Part shown: positions 43,677 to 53,132 of the stretch, one piece after another | Position numbering within the stretch: position 1 is the first letter of the stretch | Layout: every line of letters begins with the position of its first letter | Assembly: GCA_964627125.1 (NCBI GenBank) | Contig: CAZVJQ010000005.1 | Location: 1-64,000, forward strand | From: Fastidiosipila sp964627125 | Lineage (GTDB): Bacteria; Bacillota; Clostridia; Saccharofermentanales; Fastidiosipilaceae | Length of the DNA: 64,000 nucleotides | Direction: 5' to 3' | Notes under the pieces: generated by a model | What the model was told of the DNA's origin: nothing | Database searches by the model: none | Seen by the model: the letters and a program-made list of their open reading frames with translations, nothing else | Made by a program: the position numbers and the translations under genes

Positions 43677-44681
43677 TTATTGTACTGACAGTGTTTGGCT
43701 AGGTTCTACAGCATCATCATCGATAAGAGCGGTAATTTCTTCTGCTTGATATACTCTCACGTACTCAATTTCATATCTTTGTGGCCAGATGTCTTCATCA
43801 ACACCTTGTGAGCCACCCCAGTCTCCACCAACTGCAAGATTAATCAATAAGTGATGTCTCTTATCAAATGGCCATTCATCTGAAGTAACGTTATCTGTGT
43901 AGTCTGTAGGAACAAATTCATTGTATAACTCTCCATCTACAAACCAACGAATCCTGTCTGGTAGCCACTCTACAACGTAATCATGGAATTCATCACTGAC
44001 ACCTTCCACATGAATTGTTTTCCCTTTATGTGTATTTATACTGTGGTTGTAGCTCATTGTGTGTATTGTTCCAACAATATTATCTTGGTCATAACCAACA
44101 TGCTCCATGATGTCTATCTCACCAGATCTTGGCCAATCTCCATATTCCCAATCAGTTGGTAGCATCCAAATTGCTGGCCAGGTACCTTTACCTTTAGGAA
44201 GTTTTGCTCTAAATTCAAATCTTCCATAGAGCCAGTCACCCTTATTCTTTGTGATTACTCTTGCAGATGTGTAGTCATTAGTACCCTTCTTCTCTTGACG
44301 AGCTTCAATTACTAACTTGCCGTCCTCTACGAAGGCATTTGGGTTTTCGTTATCATCAGGGATTGTGTAATATTGCAATTCATTATTACCCCAACCATGA
44401 CCTCCCATGTCATAGCCCCACTTCTCAGGATCAGGTAATCCATCTGTTTCAAACTCATCAAAAAATACTAGTCTATAGGTTAATTTATCTATATCGTAAC
44501 TTGAGCTTAATTCTTTCATTGGTTTTGTCTCCTCTGCTGTTGTTTCTCTCGCCTCGCCGGTTCGGTCAAAAGGCGCTTTAATCGTTGTCTTATTTGTATC
44601 TTCTGTTTGCTGCCCCATCCCGCAAGATGCTAAAAGAGTGGTGGCAATTAAACTTAGTGCTATTAACTTTACTTTTGCCAT
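43677..44681 (-). CDS. GH16 beta-glucanase lipoprotein (laminarinase/lichenase type)
   Basis: A 334-residue lipoprotein with lipobox LLASC (Cys20) and a linker to about residue 62. The jelly-roll catalytic domain has GWGNNELQYYT, FEFRAKLPKGKGTWPAIWMLP and the active-site motif GEIDIMEHVGYD with nucleophile Glu188, Asp190 and acid/base Glu193. The extra Met in EIDIME is the laminarinase form (beta-bulge), favouring endo-1,3-beta-glucanase activity. A GGAG site supports the ATG. It is followed by the GH5 gene. Confidence 0.92.
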   Translation of the reverse strand: MAKVKLIALSLIATTLLASCGMGQQTEDTNKTTIKAPFDRTGEARETTAEETKPMKELSSSYDIDKLTYRLVFFDEFETDGLPDPEKWGYDMGGHGWGNNELQYYTIPDDNENPNAFVEDGKLVIEARQEKKGTNDYTSARVITKNKGDWLYGRFEFRAKLPKGKGTWPAIWMLPTDWEYGDWPRSGEIDIMEHVGYDQDNIVGTIHTMSYNHSINTHKGKTIHVEGVSDEFHDYVVEWLPDRIRWFVDGELYNEFVPTDYTDNVTSDEWPFDKRHHLLINLAVGGDWGGSQGVDEDIWPQRYEIEYVRVYQAEEITALIDDDAVEPSQTLSVQ

Positions 44682-44702
44682 TAATGTCTCCTTAAATTTT
44701 TA

Positions 44703-45725
44703 TTAACCCTTAATACCAACATTTTCAATACCTTCAATGAATAGTCGTTGTGTGAAGAAGTAAAGAATCAGCAACGGTGCGATAGAAATTAAGGTACCTG
44801 CCATCTTGTAGGCCTCGTTGACTCTCGCTTCTCCTCCACCATCAGTGGATAGCTCTGCTCCTCTTTGGGCAAAGACGGACTCGAATATTCCCAACCTCTG
44901 CGGCAATAAATCCACCCCTGTTCTTATAAATGTGGATGTCGAGTAGGTCTCGTTCCAATTCCAAACGAAGGCAAATAAGAAGACTGTTACTATAGTTGCA
45001 ACAGATAACTTAATTGTTATATGCCAGAAAATTTGTCGTGGATTGGCACCATCTATACTTGCTGCTTCATCTAGCGCTATTGGAATACCTTTAAAGAAGT
45101 TGTAGCAAATTAGAATCAATATAGCTGAATTTACTCCTTGCCCGAATATTGCGAAGAAGAATTGAGGAATAATTGTTCCTATCAATTGGATATTTGTTAA
45201 ATCTTGTAAGGTTGTAAATACCATAACTCTTGGTATAGTTACCAGTGGCACTGGGATAATAAATGACAAGAGCAGCATGACAAATAAGAAACCTTTAAGT
45301 GGAAACTTATATCTAGCAAATGCAAATCCTGTCAATGTAGATACTACGGTCTGAGCTAGCGCAAACAATCCTGATACCCAAATTGAGTTAATCATAGACT
45401 GAGGCATTGTTAGAACTTGACTCGCAATTCTAAAATTCTCCAGTGAGAAATTCCTTGGAATCCAGTTAACATCTGGATTAATTAAATCCGCCTGACTCAT
45501 AAAAGCCATAGAAAACATACTCAATAATGGATACAAGAAAATATAGCTGAAGGCTAGAAGAATCGCATAGGCAATGGTTTTACCTACTAATCCTTGCCAA
45601 TATTCTCCTCTCTTCATCTTAGACATCTGTCTATTTCTTACTTGATCTGAGCGAGATGAGCCATCTGACTTATTGTCTTTATTTAATCTATTTTTTAATT
45701 TTTTAGAACTAACATTACTAGACAT
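44703..45725 (-). CDS. Sugar ABC transporter permease (MalG type)
   Basis: A 340-residue CUT1 permease from the ATG at 45725 (AGGAG 9 bases upstream), with a charged N-terminal extension of about 45 residues before the first helix. About six helices, an EAA loop IPIALDEAASIDGANPRQIFWHITIKL and the usual C-terminal FIEGIENVGIKG. It pairs with the permease at 45718-46758, whose stop codon it overlaps by 8 bases. It is one of two permease pairs in the beta-glucan locus. Confidence 0.88.
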   Translation of the reverse strand: MSSNVSSKKLKNRLNKDNKSDGSSRSDQVRNRQMSKMKRGEYWQGLVGKTIAYAILLAFSYIFLYPLLSMFSMAFMSQADLINPDVNWIPRNFSLENFRIASQVLTMPQSMINSIWVSGLFALAQTVVSTLTGFAFARYKFPLKGFLFVMLLLSFIIPVPLVTIPRVMVFTTLQDLTNIQLIGTIIPQFFFAIFGQGVNSAILILICYNFFKGIPIALDEAASIDGANPRQIFWHITIKLSVATIVTVFLFAFVWNWNETYSTSTFIRTGVDLLPQRLGIFESVFAQRGAELSTDGGGEARVNEAYKMAGTLISIAPLLILYFFTQRLFIEGIENVGIKG

Positions 45726-46758
45726 TTTCAACCGCTCCTTTCGTTTTTACATATCTCTTCTTGTATTGAGGTTTCTTCTCTCTTCTGTAAAGTAGCAAGA
45801 ATGCTGCACCAATTACTAATAACATAACTATTGTGTAAATCGATGCGTATGAGGATGCAAGTCCTAAACCGGTTGCAGTATTGTAAATTGAGCCACTAAT
45901 AATTCCATTCATTGGATTTATATTGAATGAGGAAACTTGAACAATGGAGAAAATTGTTGAAATTAGTATTATATCTCTCATTTGTGGCATGGTAATCTTC
46001 CATAAAGTTTGCCATGCAGTAGCTCCATCTATTGATGCTGCTTCATACTGTTCTTGGTCAATCTTTTGCAATCCATTAATAAGTAAAACTATTGGAACAC
46101 CTGTAAACCATAAAACCATAGTGAAGTTAGTTAAGAGCCCTTCTATCGTGTCTCCAATTCCTGGGAAGAAACTTTGTAAAAACTCAATAACAACATAATC
46201 ATTTATGTCACCGATCATGGTTGTTCCTGAATCCATTAATTGGAACATAGCAGACCCAGATAAAACAATTACTGGTAAGAAATAAATCATTCTAAATGCT
46301 GCTCTTCCCTTTAATTTCATATTCAAGAGTAGTGCTAAGATCAAGGATATAACGACTATTGTAGGTACATAAGTGAGCACTATAGTTATATACTCCATAA
46401 GAGCTGGAACATATTCAGTGTTTCTCAATAGCGCTGTAACGTAGTTAGCAACACCATTTGAGGTCATTTGCCATCCTTGAATATTTAAGCGGACATCGTA
46501 GAAACTCAAAACAAATGTATATATGAGTGGGAATGCAGTAAATACTACCAATCCAATAAGCCATGGTATTAAGAATGCATATGCAGTTCTCGCATCGCGT
46601 CTTTTTTTCTTAGCTCTAGTTTTAACCGACATATCATCTGGTGTAAGTGTCTGGTTTTTATTTTTCTTATTTTGTCGCTTCTTCACTCTTTTGCTCTTAT
46701 CTTGCTCTTTTTCTTCAGCAGATTTTGAGTTTCTTGAAGCTTTCTTGTCTTTGACCAA
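45718..46758 (-). CDS. Sugar ABC transporter permease (MalF type)
   Basis: A 346-residue CUT1 permease. The best start is a TTG at 46758, with AAGGAGG 8 bases upstream; a GTG at 46779 has no ribosome site. A Lys-rich N-terminus of about 60 residues precedes six helices. The EAA loop is IDQEQYEAASIDGATAWQTLWKITMPQ. The pair transports sugars together with one of the solute-binding proteins in this locus and an ATPase encoded elsewhere. Confidence 0.85.
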   Translation of the reverse strand: MVKDKKASRNSKSAEEKEQDKSKRVKKRQNKKNKNQTLTPDDMSVKTRAKKKRRDARTAYAFLIPWLIGLVVFTAFPLIYTFVLSFYDVRLNIQGWQMTSNGVANYVTALLRNTEYVPALMEYITIVLTYVPTIVVISLILALLLNMKLKGRAAFRMIYFLPVIVLSGSAMFQLMDSGTTMIGDINDYVVIEFLQSFFPGIGDTIEGLLTNFTMVLWFTGVPIVLLINGLQKIDQEQYEAASIDGATAWQTLWKITMPQMRDIILISTIFSIVQVSSFNINPMNGIISGSIYNTATGLGLASSYASIYTIVMLLVIGAAFLLLYRREKKPQYKKRYVKTKGAVENV

Positions 46759-46785
46759 AATACTATCCTCCTTCTTCACTTAAGA

Positions 46786-49185
46786 TTAATCAACCAAGGC
46801 GTAGTCCAGAGCAGCAACCTCTGTACCCTGATAGTCATAGGCTTCATCTGTGTAGTTAATAATTATTGAAATCTCTTCGCCATCCAATTCATATCTGTTG
46901 ATATTCACGCCAGGAGCTAGCACTTCTCTATCTAGCCAATTCGCTTCTCTAACTGAACTCAATGCTGCATCTACTTTATCGTAAACATTCAAGATTAAGT
47001 CTTTATATAAGTCATATTCTGTTGAGTAGTACTGAACTAGGTTTGTGTCAGATAGCAAGTGTGCTGATTCATCTGTTAAAACGAAACTTGGGTAGCTGTT
47101 GTAGTCGATCATGCGCAGGATATCGCTTTGCTCATAGAAGGAGAAGTTAGAGTATTGTGCAAATACATCCATGGAACTTCCTAAAACCATCTGCAAGAAA
47201 GGAACATTATCAGTCTGCAATAATTGCTGTGATGAATAAACTGGTGCTTGTAAGTAGCTATCGGCCAAAGCCCACAGATACGCATTCGGCTTATCCATAG
47301 CAATCTCACCACTATCAGTCAATTCAGAAATATTAGCTGCATATATATTTCTGGCTTCAGTTCTTGATATCCAATTATCACGACCAGTGAAATCTGAAAC
47401 CACACCATTACTAATACCTTGGATTGTGTAAGCATTAACTCCCATATCCTCAAATGTACTTGTCTGATTATTCATCCACTGAACAGATCTTTCAGGTCTT
47501 GCATAATAACTTGTAGTTATAGGCAATCCAGCATCTGTTACTTCATTGTAAAAACCACTAGCATGTCTAGCTACATTTCTAGATAATCCAACTTGCCCAT
47601 CTGTTATCTTCAAGTAATCTTGTGCGAAAGAAAGAGTAATTCCCGAAGACCTTGCAAAACTAATTAAATCTTCAAATTCACGTCTGCTACCAATACTTGA
47701 ATTAAAGTTAGTTCTGTTAGGAGACGCTAATGTGACTCCACCCTTTTGCCAACCTAAGAGTCCAGCATTAATGTTCTCAACGCCCTCTTGACTGAGGTCA
47801 GTAAGTATAGTTTCAACTGCTTCTACATTTGTTAGAATTTCATCTCTGTAGCCAATAACATCCTTCTTAGCTTCAGCCATAATGAAATCCAATCTTATTG
47901 GAATATTGTCTTCTACTTCAGTTCTATTCTCTTCTCTTAAATAGCCTGCCTCAATTAGATATTCACGATATCTTTGGGCCATTCCAACATAGTCAGCTGA
48001 ATGACTACCATCTTCACCATCACCTGCTAGGAAGTCGTAGTTCACGGAAATATTTAGAGGATTAGAAGTTTCCATTAATGTGTAGTAACCATCACCACGC
48101 TTGTTATATGCTTGGAAATACTGATTGTTATAGGCAAATCTAGGATATGACCAGTAGTAATTTGTCATATTCTCTTCTGGTTGAACAACAATACTCATGT
48201 ACTCAGCGCCTTCAACTGCATAGGCAACAAATGCATTTTGATCATTACCATGTGCTATACCATATACAGGCATTGTAGGGTCATTTATAGGAATTGTGTT
48301 ATTTTGTAAGCTATAGTAAGTAGCCTTTTGACTTGGGTCCTCACCATAAATATCGCCTTCATAAGCTAAAATCTCTGAGTCATTATCTCTAAATCTAATC
48401 AAAGCACCAGGACCATCTGGAACTAAAACATATCCAGGTTTCATCTCATTTGGAACTCTATTTGTATAGTCTTCAGTTTCTGGATCCCAATGGATCTTTG
48501 TACCACCTGTCGCACCCATGAATGGCATTAAGTAGAAAGCTGCTAATTGACTATCTTCATCTTCCTCAATTTCTTCGTGAGGAATTGCTAAGTTCATACC
48601 AGTATCAGTAAATCTAATGTGTAAGTTGAATTCAACACCAACTTCTCTATGGTTAACTTCTACAACATAGTGGTCATCAGCAAACTGGCGAAAATCTGTT
48701 ACAACATTTTCGTCCTTGCCTATTGAACTCAATTTTCTATTATTAGATCTATCGTAAAACTCAAGAGTCACTAGTGAATTCGCAATACCTGTATAAGTAG
48801 TATTTAAGCGATCTTCTTTTGGTAAGTACTCAGGCTCTTCTTCATTCCTAATAGCATCATCATTCATCTCATCAATGTCACGGTTTGGAATATTGTCTAG
48901 TCCACTTTTCCATGTGTAGTCATTACGCTTGTCTGTAACAGCTATAACCATAGTGCTCTCTTTGTAGCTAAAGATAAAATTGTCATTTTCGTATAGCTCA
49001 ACATATTCATCATGATTAATTTCAGAGATTTCTACATCCATAGACTCAGGAGCAGGTCTAGTATCCCTATTATTTAACTCATATGGAGCACCCCAAATCA
49101 TGGTAGTTGTTGATACAAGCACAACCATAGCGAGAGCTGCCACTTTCAATATTTTGTTTTTATTCTTCTTAAATCTATCTAACAC
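46786..49185 (-). CDS. DUF5696-type extracellular protein
   Basis: A 799-residue protein with one N-terminal signal anchor (about 13-32, VAALAMVVLVSTTTMIWGA). The rest is extracellular: a beta-rich region to about 370 and then segments that look like a TIM barrel (RLDFIMAEAKKDVIGYRDEILTNVEAVETILTDL, GLLGWQKGGVTLASPNR, FAQDYLKI). The family occurs in Bacillota ABC-sugar clusters beside Yip1 proteins. No enzyme activity is known to me; a divergent glycoside hydrolase is possible. The GTG start has AGGAGG 9 bases upstream and overlaps the previous gene by 11 bases. Confidence 0.7.
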   Translation of the reverse strand: MLDRFKKNKNKILKVAALAMVVLVSTTTMIWGAPYELNNRDTRPAPESMDVEISEINHDEYVELYENDNFIFSYKESTMVIAVTDKRNDYTWKSGLDNIPNRDIDEMNDDAIRNEEEPEYLPKEDRLNTTYTGIANSLVTLEFYDRSNNRKLSSIGKDENVVTDFRQFADDHYVVEVNHREVGVEFNLHIRFTDTGMNLAIPHEEIEEDEDSQLAAFYLMPFMGATGGTKIHWDPETEDYTNRVPNEMKPGYVLVPDGPGALIRFRDNDSEILAYEGDIYGEDPSQKATYYSLQNNTIPINDPTMPVYGIAHGNDQNAFVAYAVEGAEYMSIVVQPEENMTNYYWSYPRFAYNNQYFQAYNKRGDGYYTLMETSNPLNISVNYDFLAGDGEDGSHSADYVGMAQRYREYLIEAGYLREENRTEVEDNIPIRLDFIMAEAKKDVIGYRDEILTNVEAVETILTDLSQEGVENINAGLLGWQKGGVTLASPNRTNFNSSIGSRREFEDLISFARSSGITLSFAQDYLKITDGQVGLSRNVARHASGFYNEVTDAGLPITTSYYARPERSVQWMNNQTSTFEDMGVNAYTIQGISNGVVSDFTGRDNWISRTEARNIYAANISELTDSGEIAMDKPNAYLWALADSYLQAPVYSSQQLLQTDNVPFLQMVLGSSMDVFAQYSNFSFYEQSDILRMIDYNSYPSFVLTDESAHLLSDTNLVQYYSTEYDLYKDLILNVYDKVDAALSSVREANWLDREVLAPGVNINRYELDGEEISIIINYTDEAYDYQGTEVAALDYALVD

Positions 49186-51223
49186 TTAAATTTACCTCCT
49201 GGAATAAAGCAATAAAGAATTGAACTAGCATTTCACCCATAAGGAAGAATAAAACTCCTACTAATCCGATAATTATCATGAATGCAAAAGATATTAATAT
49301 GCTCTTCAAAGTCTCCCCTGGCTCATAAACATGAATTTCTTGTAAGCCAATGAAAATCACTATCAATGACCATAAGATAACCACAAATTGAATTAGCTCT
49401 AAAATAAATACTTCATTGTCAGTCACAATGTACGAAAGAACTGTATTTACAAATAACCCTATTATTAGAGGACCTAATCCATATGCTAGAACTTTAAAAA
49501 TATCACTAATTGAACCCTCACCATCTTGCAATGAAGTAACTAGGTAGTTACAGACAACAAACAATAAAGTTAAGCCGAAGTAAGTTAAAGCTACTCTTGT
49601 AAGATTGAAATCAACTATATCAATTTGTCTATGTATGAACGATGGCCCAATCATTGAGAATACGAGAACTACAAAGAATAATAGATAAATTACAATTGCT
49701 CCTAATAAAGATCCTTTGCGTTTCTTCTTCATCTCATAGTAACTATCTATTGGATGTCTCATCACAGGGAAAATGAACAGAATATTAGATATAAATGGAA
49801 CATTAGCTCCCTTATGTATTACTCCCTGGACTGGTGCTAATACACCAGTAGAAGCATTTATTCTCTTTATCACGTAGTAAGCAATTACTAGAATTACAAT
49901 GACCATGATGGATGTAGTAATATTTTCTTGTAGCCAAATATTTCTTATTTCCCAGAATGCTTCAGAATAATAATCTCTATTGCCAGCGATTTCAGCATGG
50001 TACATTGTGTTCTCATAATCTTGTTGGCTATAGTAGTTTTTAGCAATATTATTGTGAGCTAAAACTGACATTTGGTTTAGCTGTAAAGCTTCATTCCACT
50101 GATCGATAGCTTGCTCGTATTGTCCTGAATTATAAGCATTAAGTGATGAGTAGATACTTGTTGTATATGCAGTCGGAGTGAAAGATTGGAGCATTCCCTT
50201 CTCTGAGTCTAGAGCCCAAATAACACCTTCACTATCTACCGCTATAGAACGTAAACTCCTAAAAATACCCGCTCTATCAATATTGGTAGTTTGTGCTCCG
50301 AAGAGGAATATAAATTCACCTTCCGATGAGAATACATAAATAAATCCCTCAGATGTTGGAACATAAATAATTCCAGCATTATCCGCATAAATATCTAAAG
50401 CACCAGCTACAGGTAATGTTCCATCAAGCATGTTCTCACCGGCTGTGTTATGCTTCTTAACTGAGTTCCTTATATTTCCACCAATGGTAGATGTATAGAG
50501 TATTCCGCTTTGGTCAGTAAATAAGTTTGAGAATGTTTGCGGTGTACGTGCAAACAAGTTAGCTAACTGAGCTTCAGTGAAGAATATTTCTTGTAGCATC
50601 TGGGTAAAAGTCAAGTCAACATGGTTTGAAGTGAAGTAACCTAAAAACTCACCAGAGTTAGATAATTGAATAACACCATCGTAAATACCTTCACCGAGAG
50701 TATAGATATTACCTGCCACATCAACTGATACCTTCATTGGCCTAAATGCTCTAGTAAATGAAGGAGATTCAATTGAATCAATTGCTCTTAAAAACTCACC
50801 TTCTAGGTCAAATATGAAGAGTGCTCCAGCATTAGTATCTGCTACATATAGCTCATCAGCTGCTGAGATAAATACACCTCTTGGAGTTTGGAAGCCCTCA
50901 TATGTAATCTCTCTCACTACTGACTCTGCACTTGGATCATAAACAACAATTCTTTGATTTCCTGTATCTGCAACAAATAGCTGATCATCACGACTAAATA
51001 CCATATCTTCAGATGCATTTAAGCCTAAACCTAAAACTGTTATATCCGGAAGATAAGCATCTTGAGTTCTTACTAATCTGCCATTTCTATCTAATGTAAG
51101 AGTGTATGAAGTAGCTGCAGTTGAAAAAATATTATCAACTGAGGATAAGCTAACTACAAGCATTAACAGCAGCAGTAAGAATATAGCTATTAAATTTTTC
51201 TTTTTAATCAATTTACTTTGCAT
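49175..51223 (-). CDS. NHL-repeat/TPR/Yip1-family membrane protein
   Basis: A 682-residue membrane protein. After an N-terminal helix (about 10-35) come NHL-type beta-propeller repeats (DDQLFVADTGNQRIVVYDPS, DELYVADTNAGALFIFDLEGEF), about residues 45-350. Then a TPR pair (YNSGQYEQAIDQWNEALQLNQMSVLAHNNIAKNYYSQQDYENT), a helix at about 435-455, and a Yip1-like block with about five helices (PVMRHPIDSYYEMKKKRKGSLLGAIVIYLLFFVVLVFS). The propeller and TPR would face outside. It is between the two permease pairs and may organise the importers or bind glucan. Confidence 0.75.
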   Translation of the reverse strand: MQSKLIKKKNLIAIFLLLLLMLVVSLSSVDNIFSTAATSYTLTLDRNGRLVRTQDAYLPDITVLGLGLNASEDMVFSRDDQLFVADTGNQRIVVYDPSAESVVREITYEGFQTPRGVFISAADELYVADTNAGALFIFDLEGEFLRAIDSIESPSFTRAFRPMKVSVDVAGNIYTLGEGIYDGVIQLSNSGEFLGYFTSNHVDLTFTQMLQEIFFTEAQLANLFARTPQTFSNLFTDQSGILYTSTIGGNIRNSVKKHNTAGENMLDGTLPVAGALDIYADNAGIIYVPTSEGFIYVFSSEGEFIFLFGAQTTNIDRAGIFRSLRSIAVDSEGVIWALDSEKGMLQSFTPTAYTTSIYSSLNAYNSGQYEQAIDQWNEALQLNQMSVLAHNNIAKNYYSQQDYENTMYHAEIAGNRDYYSEAFWEIRNIWLQENITTSIMVIVILVIAYYVIKRINASTGVLAPVQGVIHKGANVPFISNILFIFPVMRHPIDSYYEMKKKRKGSLLGAIVIYLLFFVVLVFSMIGPSFIHRQIDIVDFNLTRVALTYFGLTLLFVVCNYLVTSLQDGEGSISDIFKVLAYGLGPLIIGLFVNTVLSYIVTDNEVFILELIQFVVILWSLIVIFIGLQEIHVYEPGETLKSILISFAFMIIIGLVGVLFFLMGEMLVQFFIALFQEVNLSVR

Positions 51224-51232
51224 AAATTACTC

Positions 51233-52120
51233 CTACTTAATTCCTGAATTTGCCATTGTGTTCATAACATTACTTTGCATGAAGATGAAAATAATTAAAT
51301 TTGGTAAGAATGTAAGTAAACTTGCAGCAGCGGCAACACCTGCACCAGCGATTGAAGCAACTCCAGTCGATGCTGAGAATCCTGCAGCAGTTAAACTATT
51401 TAAATAGAATGGGAAGGTTTTCAAAGTCTCATCCACTATATATAGGTTAGATGCTTCAGTTGCATTCCACACTGCTTGGAAAACCAAGATAGAGGAAGTT
51501 GCTAGGGCTGGTTTAACCATAGGGATAATAATCTTTCTTACCATTATCCAGTCATTAGCTCCATCGATTTTTGCTGATTCAATTAAGGCATCAGGAACTT
51601 GATCGACAAATTGTTTTACAAGGAAGAGCCCTACTGGCATAGCAAGCGCAGGCAAGATATGTGCCCAAATTGTGTTGTCAATTCCTAAGACATTAATAAC
51701 TAAATATCTAGGGATAGCAACAGCTGTACCAACAAACATAAGAGCTAGTTGGTTTATGTTCATTAATGTCTCTCTACCTTTAAATTTTTTCTTAGATAAT
51801 GAGTAAGCACTAGTGACAACAAATACTAAGTTTAAGACTAGCGAAATAGCTGTGACAACAATAGAGTTGAATAAGTAACGAGACATTGGAACACCGGTCG
51901 ATGCTGCTGTAGTCATTAAATCTCTAAAGTTTCTCAATGTAGGTTGTCTAACAAAAAATCTCGGTGGATATTGGAATAGTTCATCAAGAGGTTTAAAAGC
52001 CTGATTCAAAATATAGATGATTGGAAGAATCATAACTACACAAAGAGGAATTAGGATCAAATAAAACTTAATTTGACTTCTGCTAAATTTACTTGGATTA
52101 ATTTTATTTCCTTGATACAT
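51233..52120 (-). CDS. Sugar ABC transporter permease (MalG type)
   Basis: A 295-residue CUT1 permease with about six helices. The EAA loop is VPDALIESAKIDGANDWIMVRKIIIPM and the C-terminus FIFMQSNVMNTMANSGIK. The Leu/Ile-rich AAGVAAAAS... stretch near the end is a helix. A GGAGA site precedes the ATG. It partners with the permease at 52141-53097 in the second importer of the locus. Confidence 0.88.
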   Translation of the reverse strand: MYQGNKINPSKFSRSQIKFYLILIPLCVVMILPIIYILNQAFKPLDELFQYPPRFFVRQPTLRNFRDLMTTAASTGVPMSRYLFNSIVVTAISLVLNLVFVVTSAYSLSKKKFKGRETLMNINQLALMFVGTAVAIPRYLVINVLGIDNTIWAHILPALAMPVGLFLVKQFVDQVPDALIESAKIDGANDWIMVRKIIIPMVKPALATSSILVFQAVWNATEASNLYIVDETLKTFPFYLNSLTAAGFSASTGVASIAGAGVAAAASLLTFLPNLIIFIFMQSNVMNTMANSGIK

Positions 52121-52140
52121 ACAATTTTCTCCTAATCTTT

Positions 52141-53097
52141 CTAATCTTTATCAGATAGCAATTTGTTAGCTACTCTTGATATGACAAAAACAATTATTAA
52201 TAAAACTACGGATATGGCGGAGGCATAGCCCATCTCATATCGTTGAAAACCATAATCATCTATATGGTTAGTAATAACCGATGCCGAGTACTGCGGTGTC
52301 GGGTTCGATCCAGATAGCGCAACCCCTATCCATCCAGTGTTGAATGCATTAACTATCGCCATAACAGCACCAAATAACATCTGTGGCTTCATCTGCGGAA
52401 TTGTTATATAAATAACTTCTTGGAATCTATTCTTTAATCCATCAACATATGCCGCTTCATATAACTCTTGATCAACGTTCAAAATACCTGCAAGCATGGA
52501 CAAGAACCCTATACCCATTGATGACCATAGTGCAACAAATATCGTAATTGGGAAAAGCAAATCCGGACTCAATAAGAACTGTATAGGAGTATCTATTAAC
52601 CCTCGTTCTAATAAGAAAGCATTAATAAATCCTGACTCATCACCTGAGAATAAAGATTGGAAAAGAACTGTTACAAACACAGGTCCTACCATAGAAGGTG
52701 AGTAAATAATCAGAGCCATAATTGTTCTTGGTGTTTTTTGCACTTGAGCTAATAACCAGGCGACTAAGAAGCTTAATAAGAATCCACCAACACCAACTAT
52801 TACTGCATACTGAATTGTGTTAGGCAATATAGTTCTAAAGAATTCTGTATCTTGGGTTAGTAAAGTAATGTAGTTTGTAAAGTCAATCCATGTCGGAAAT
52901 TCAATAGCATTAAAGTATGTAAAGCTAAGGATCATCGCTAAGATTGTTGGAACTAAAATAAATAAACTAAATGCAATTGCATATGGAGCAATTAATCCCC
53001 AAGCACTTTTAGCTTCAGAACGCTCTGCAGTTTTTTCCTTCTCTTTAAATAATTTTGGCTGATTAGCCTTATCAATTTCTTTTGTCTTACTTTTCAT
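52141..53097 (-). CDS. Sugar ABC transporter permease (MalF type)
   Basis: A 318-residue CUT1 permease with a Lys/Glu-rich N-terminus of about 35 residues and six helices. The EAA loop is NVDQELYEAAYVDGLKNRFQEVIYITIPQM; the usual SIDGA is YVDGL here. It lies directly after the 990-residue solute-binding protein gene, with a GGAGG site, so these likely work together. Confidence 0.88.
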   Translation of the reverse strand: MKSKTKEIDKANQPKLFKEKEKTAERSEAKSAWGLIAPYAIAFSLFILVPTILAMILSFTYFNAIEFPTWIDFTNYITLLTQDTEFFRTILPNTIQYAVIVGVGGFLLSFLVAWLLAQVQKTPRTIMALIIYSPSMVGPVFVTVLFQSLFSGDESGFINAFLLERGLIDTPIQFLLSPDLLFPITIFVALWSSMGIGFLSMLAGILNVDQELYEAAYVDGLKNRFQEVIYITIPQMKPQMLFGAVMAIVNAFNTGWIGVALSGSNPTPQYSASVITNHIDDYGFQRYEMGYASAISVVLLIIVFVISRVANKLLSDKD

Positions 53098-53132
53098 TAA
53101 TTTCCTCCACTAATCCACTTCATTCTCAAGCT

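Noticed and set aside
46523..46783. An 86-codon plus-strand frame
   Set aside because: It is antisense to the Lys-rich N-terminus of a permease and codes for runs of Phe and Leu as expected from that.
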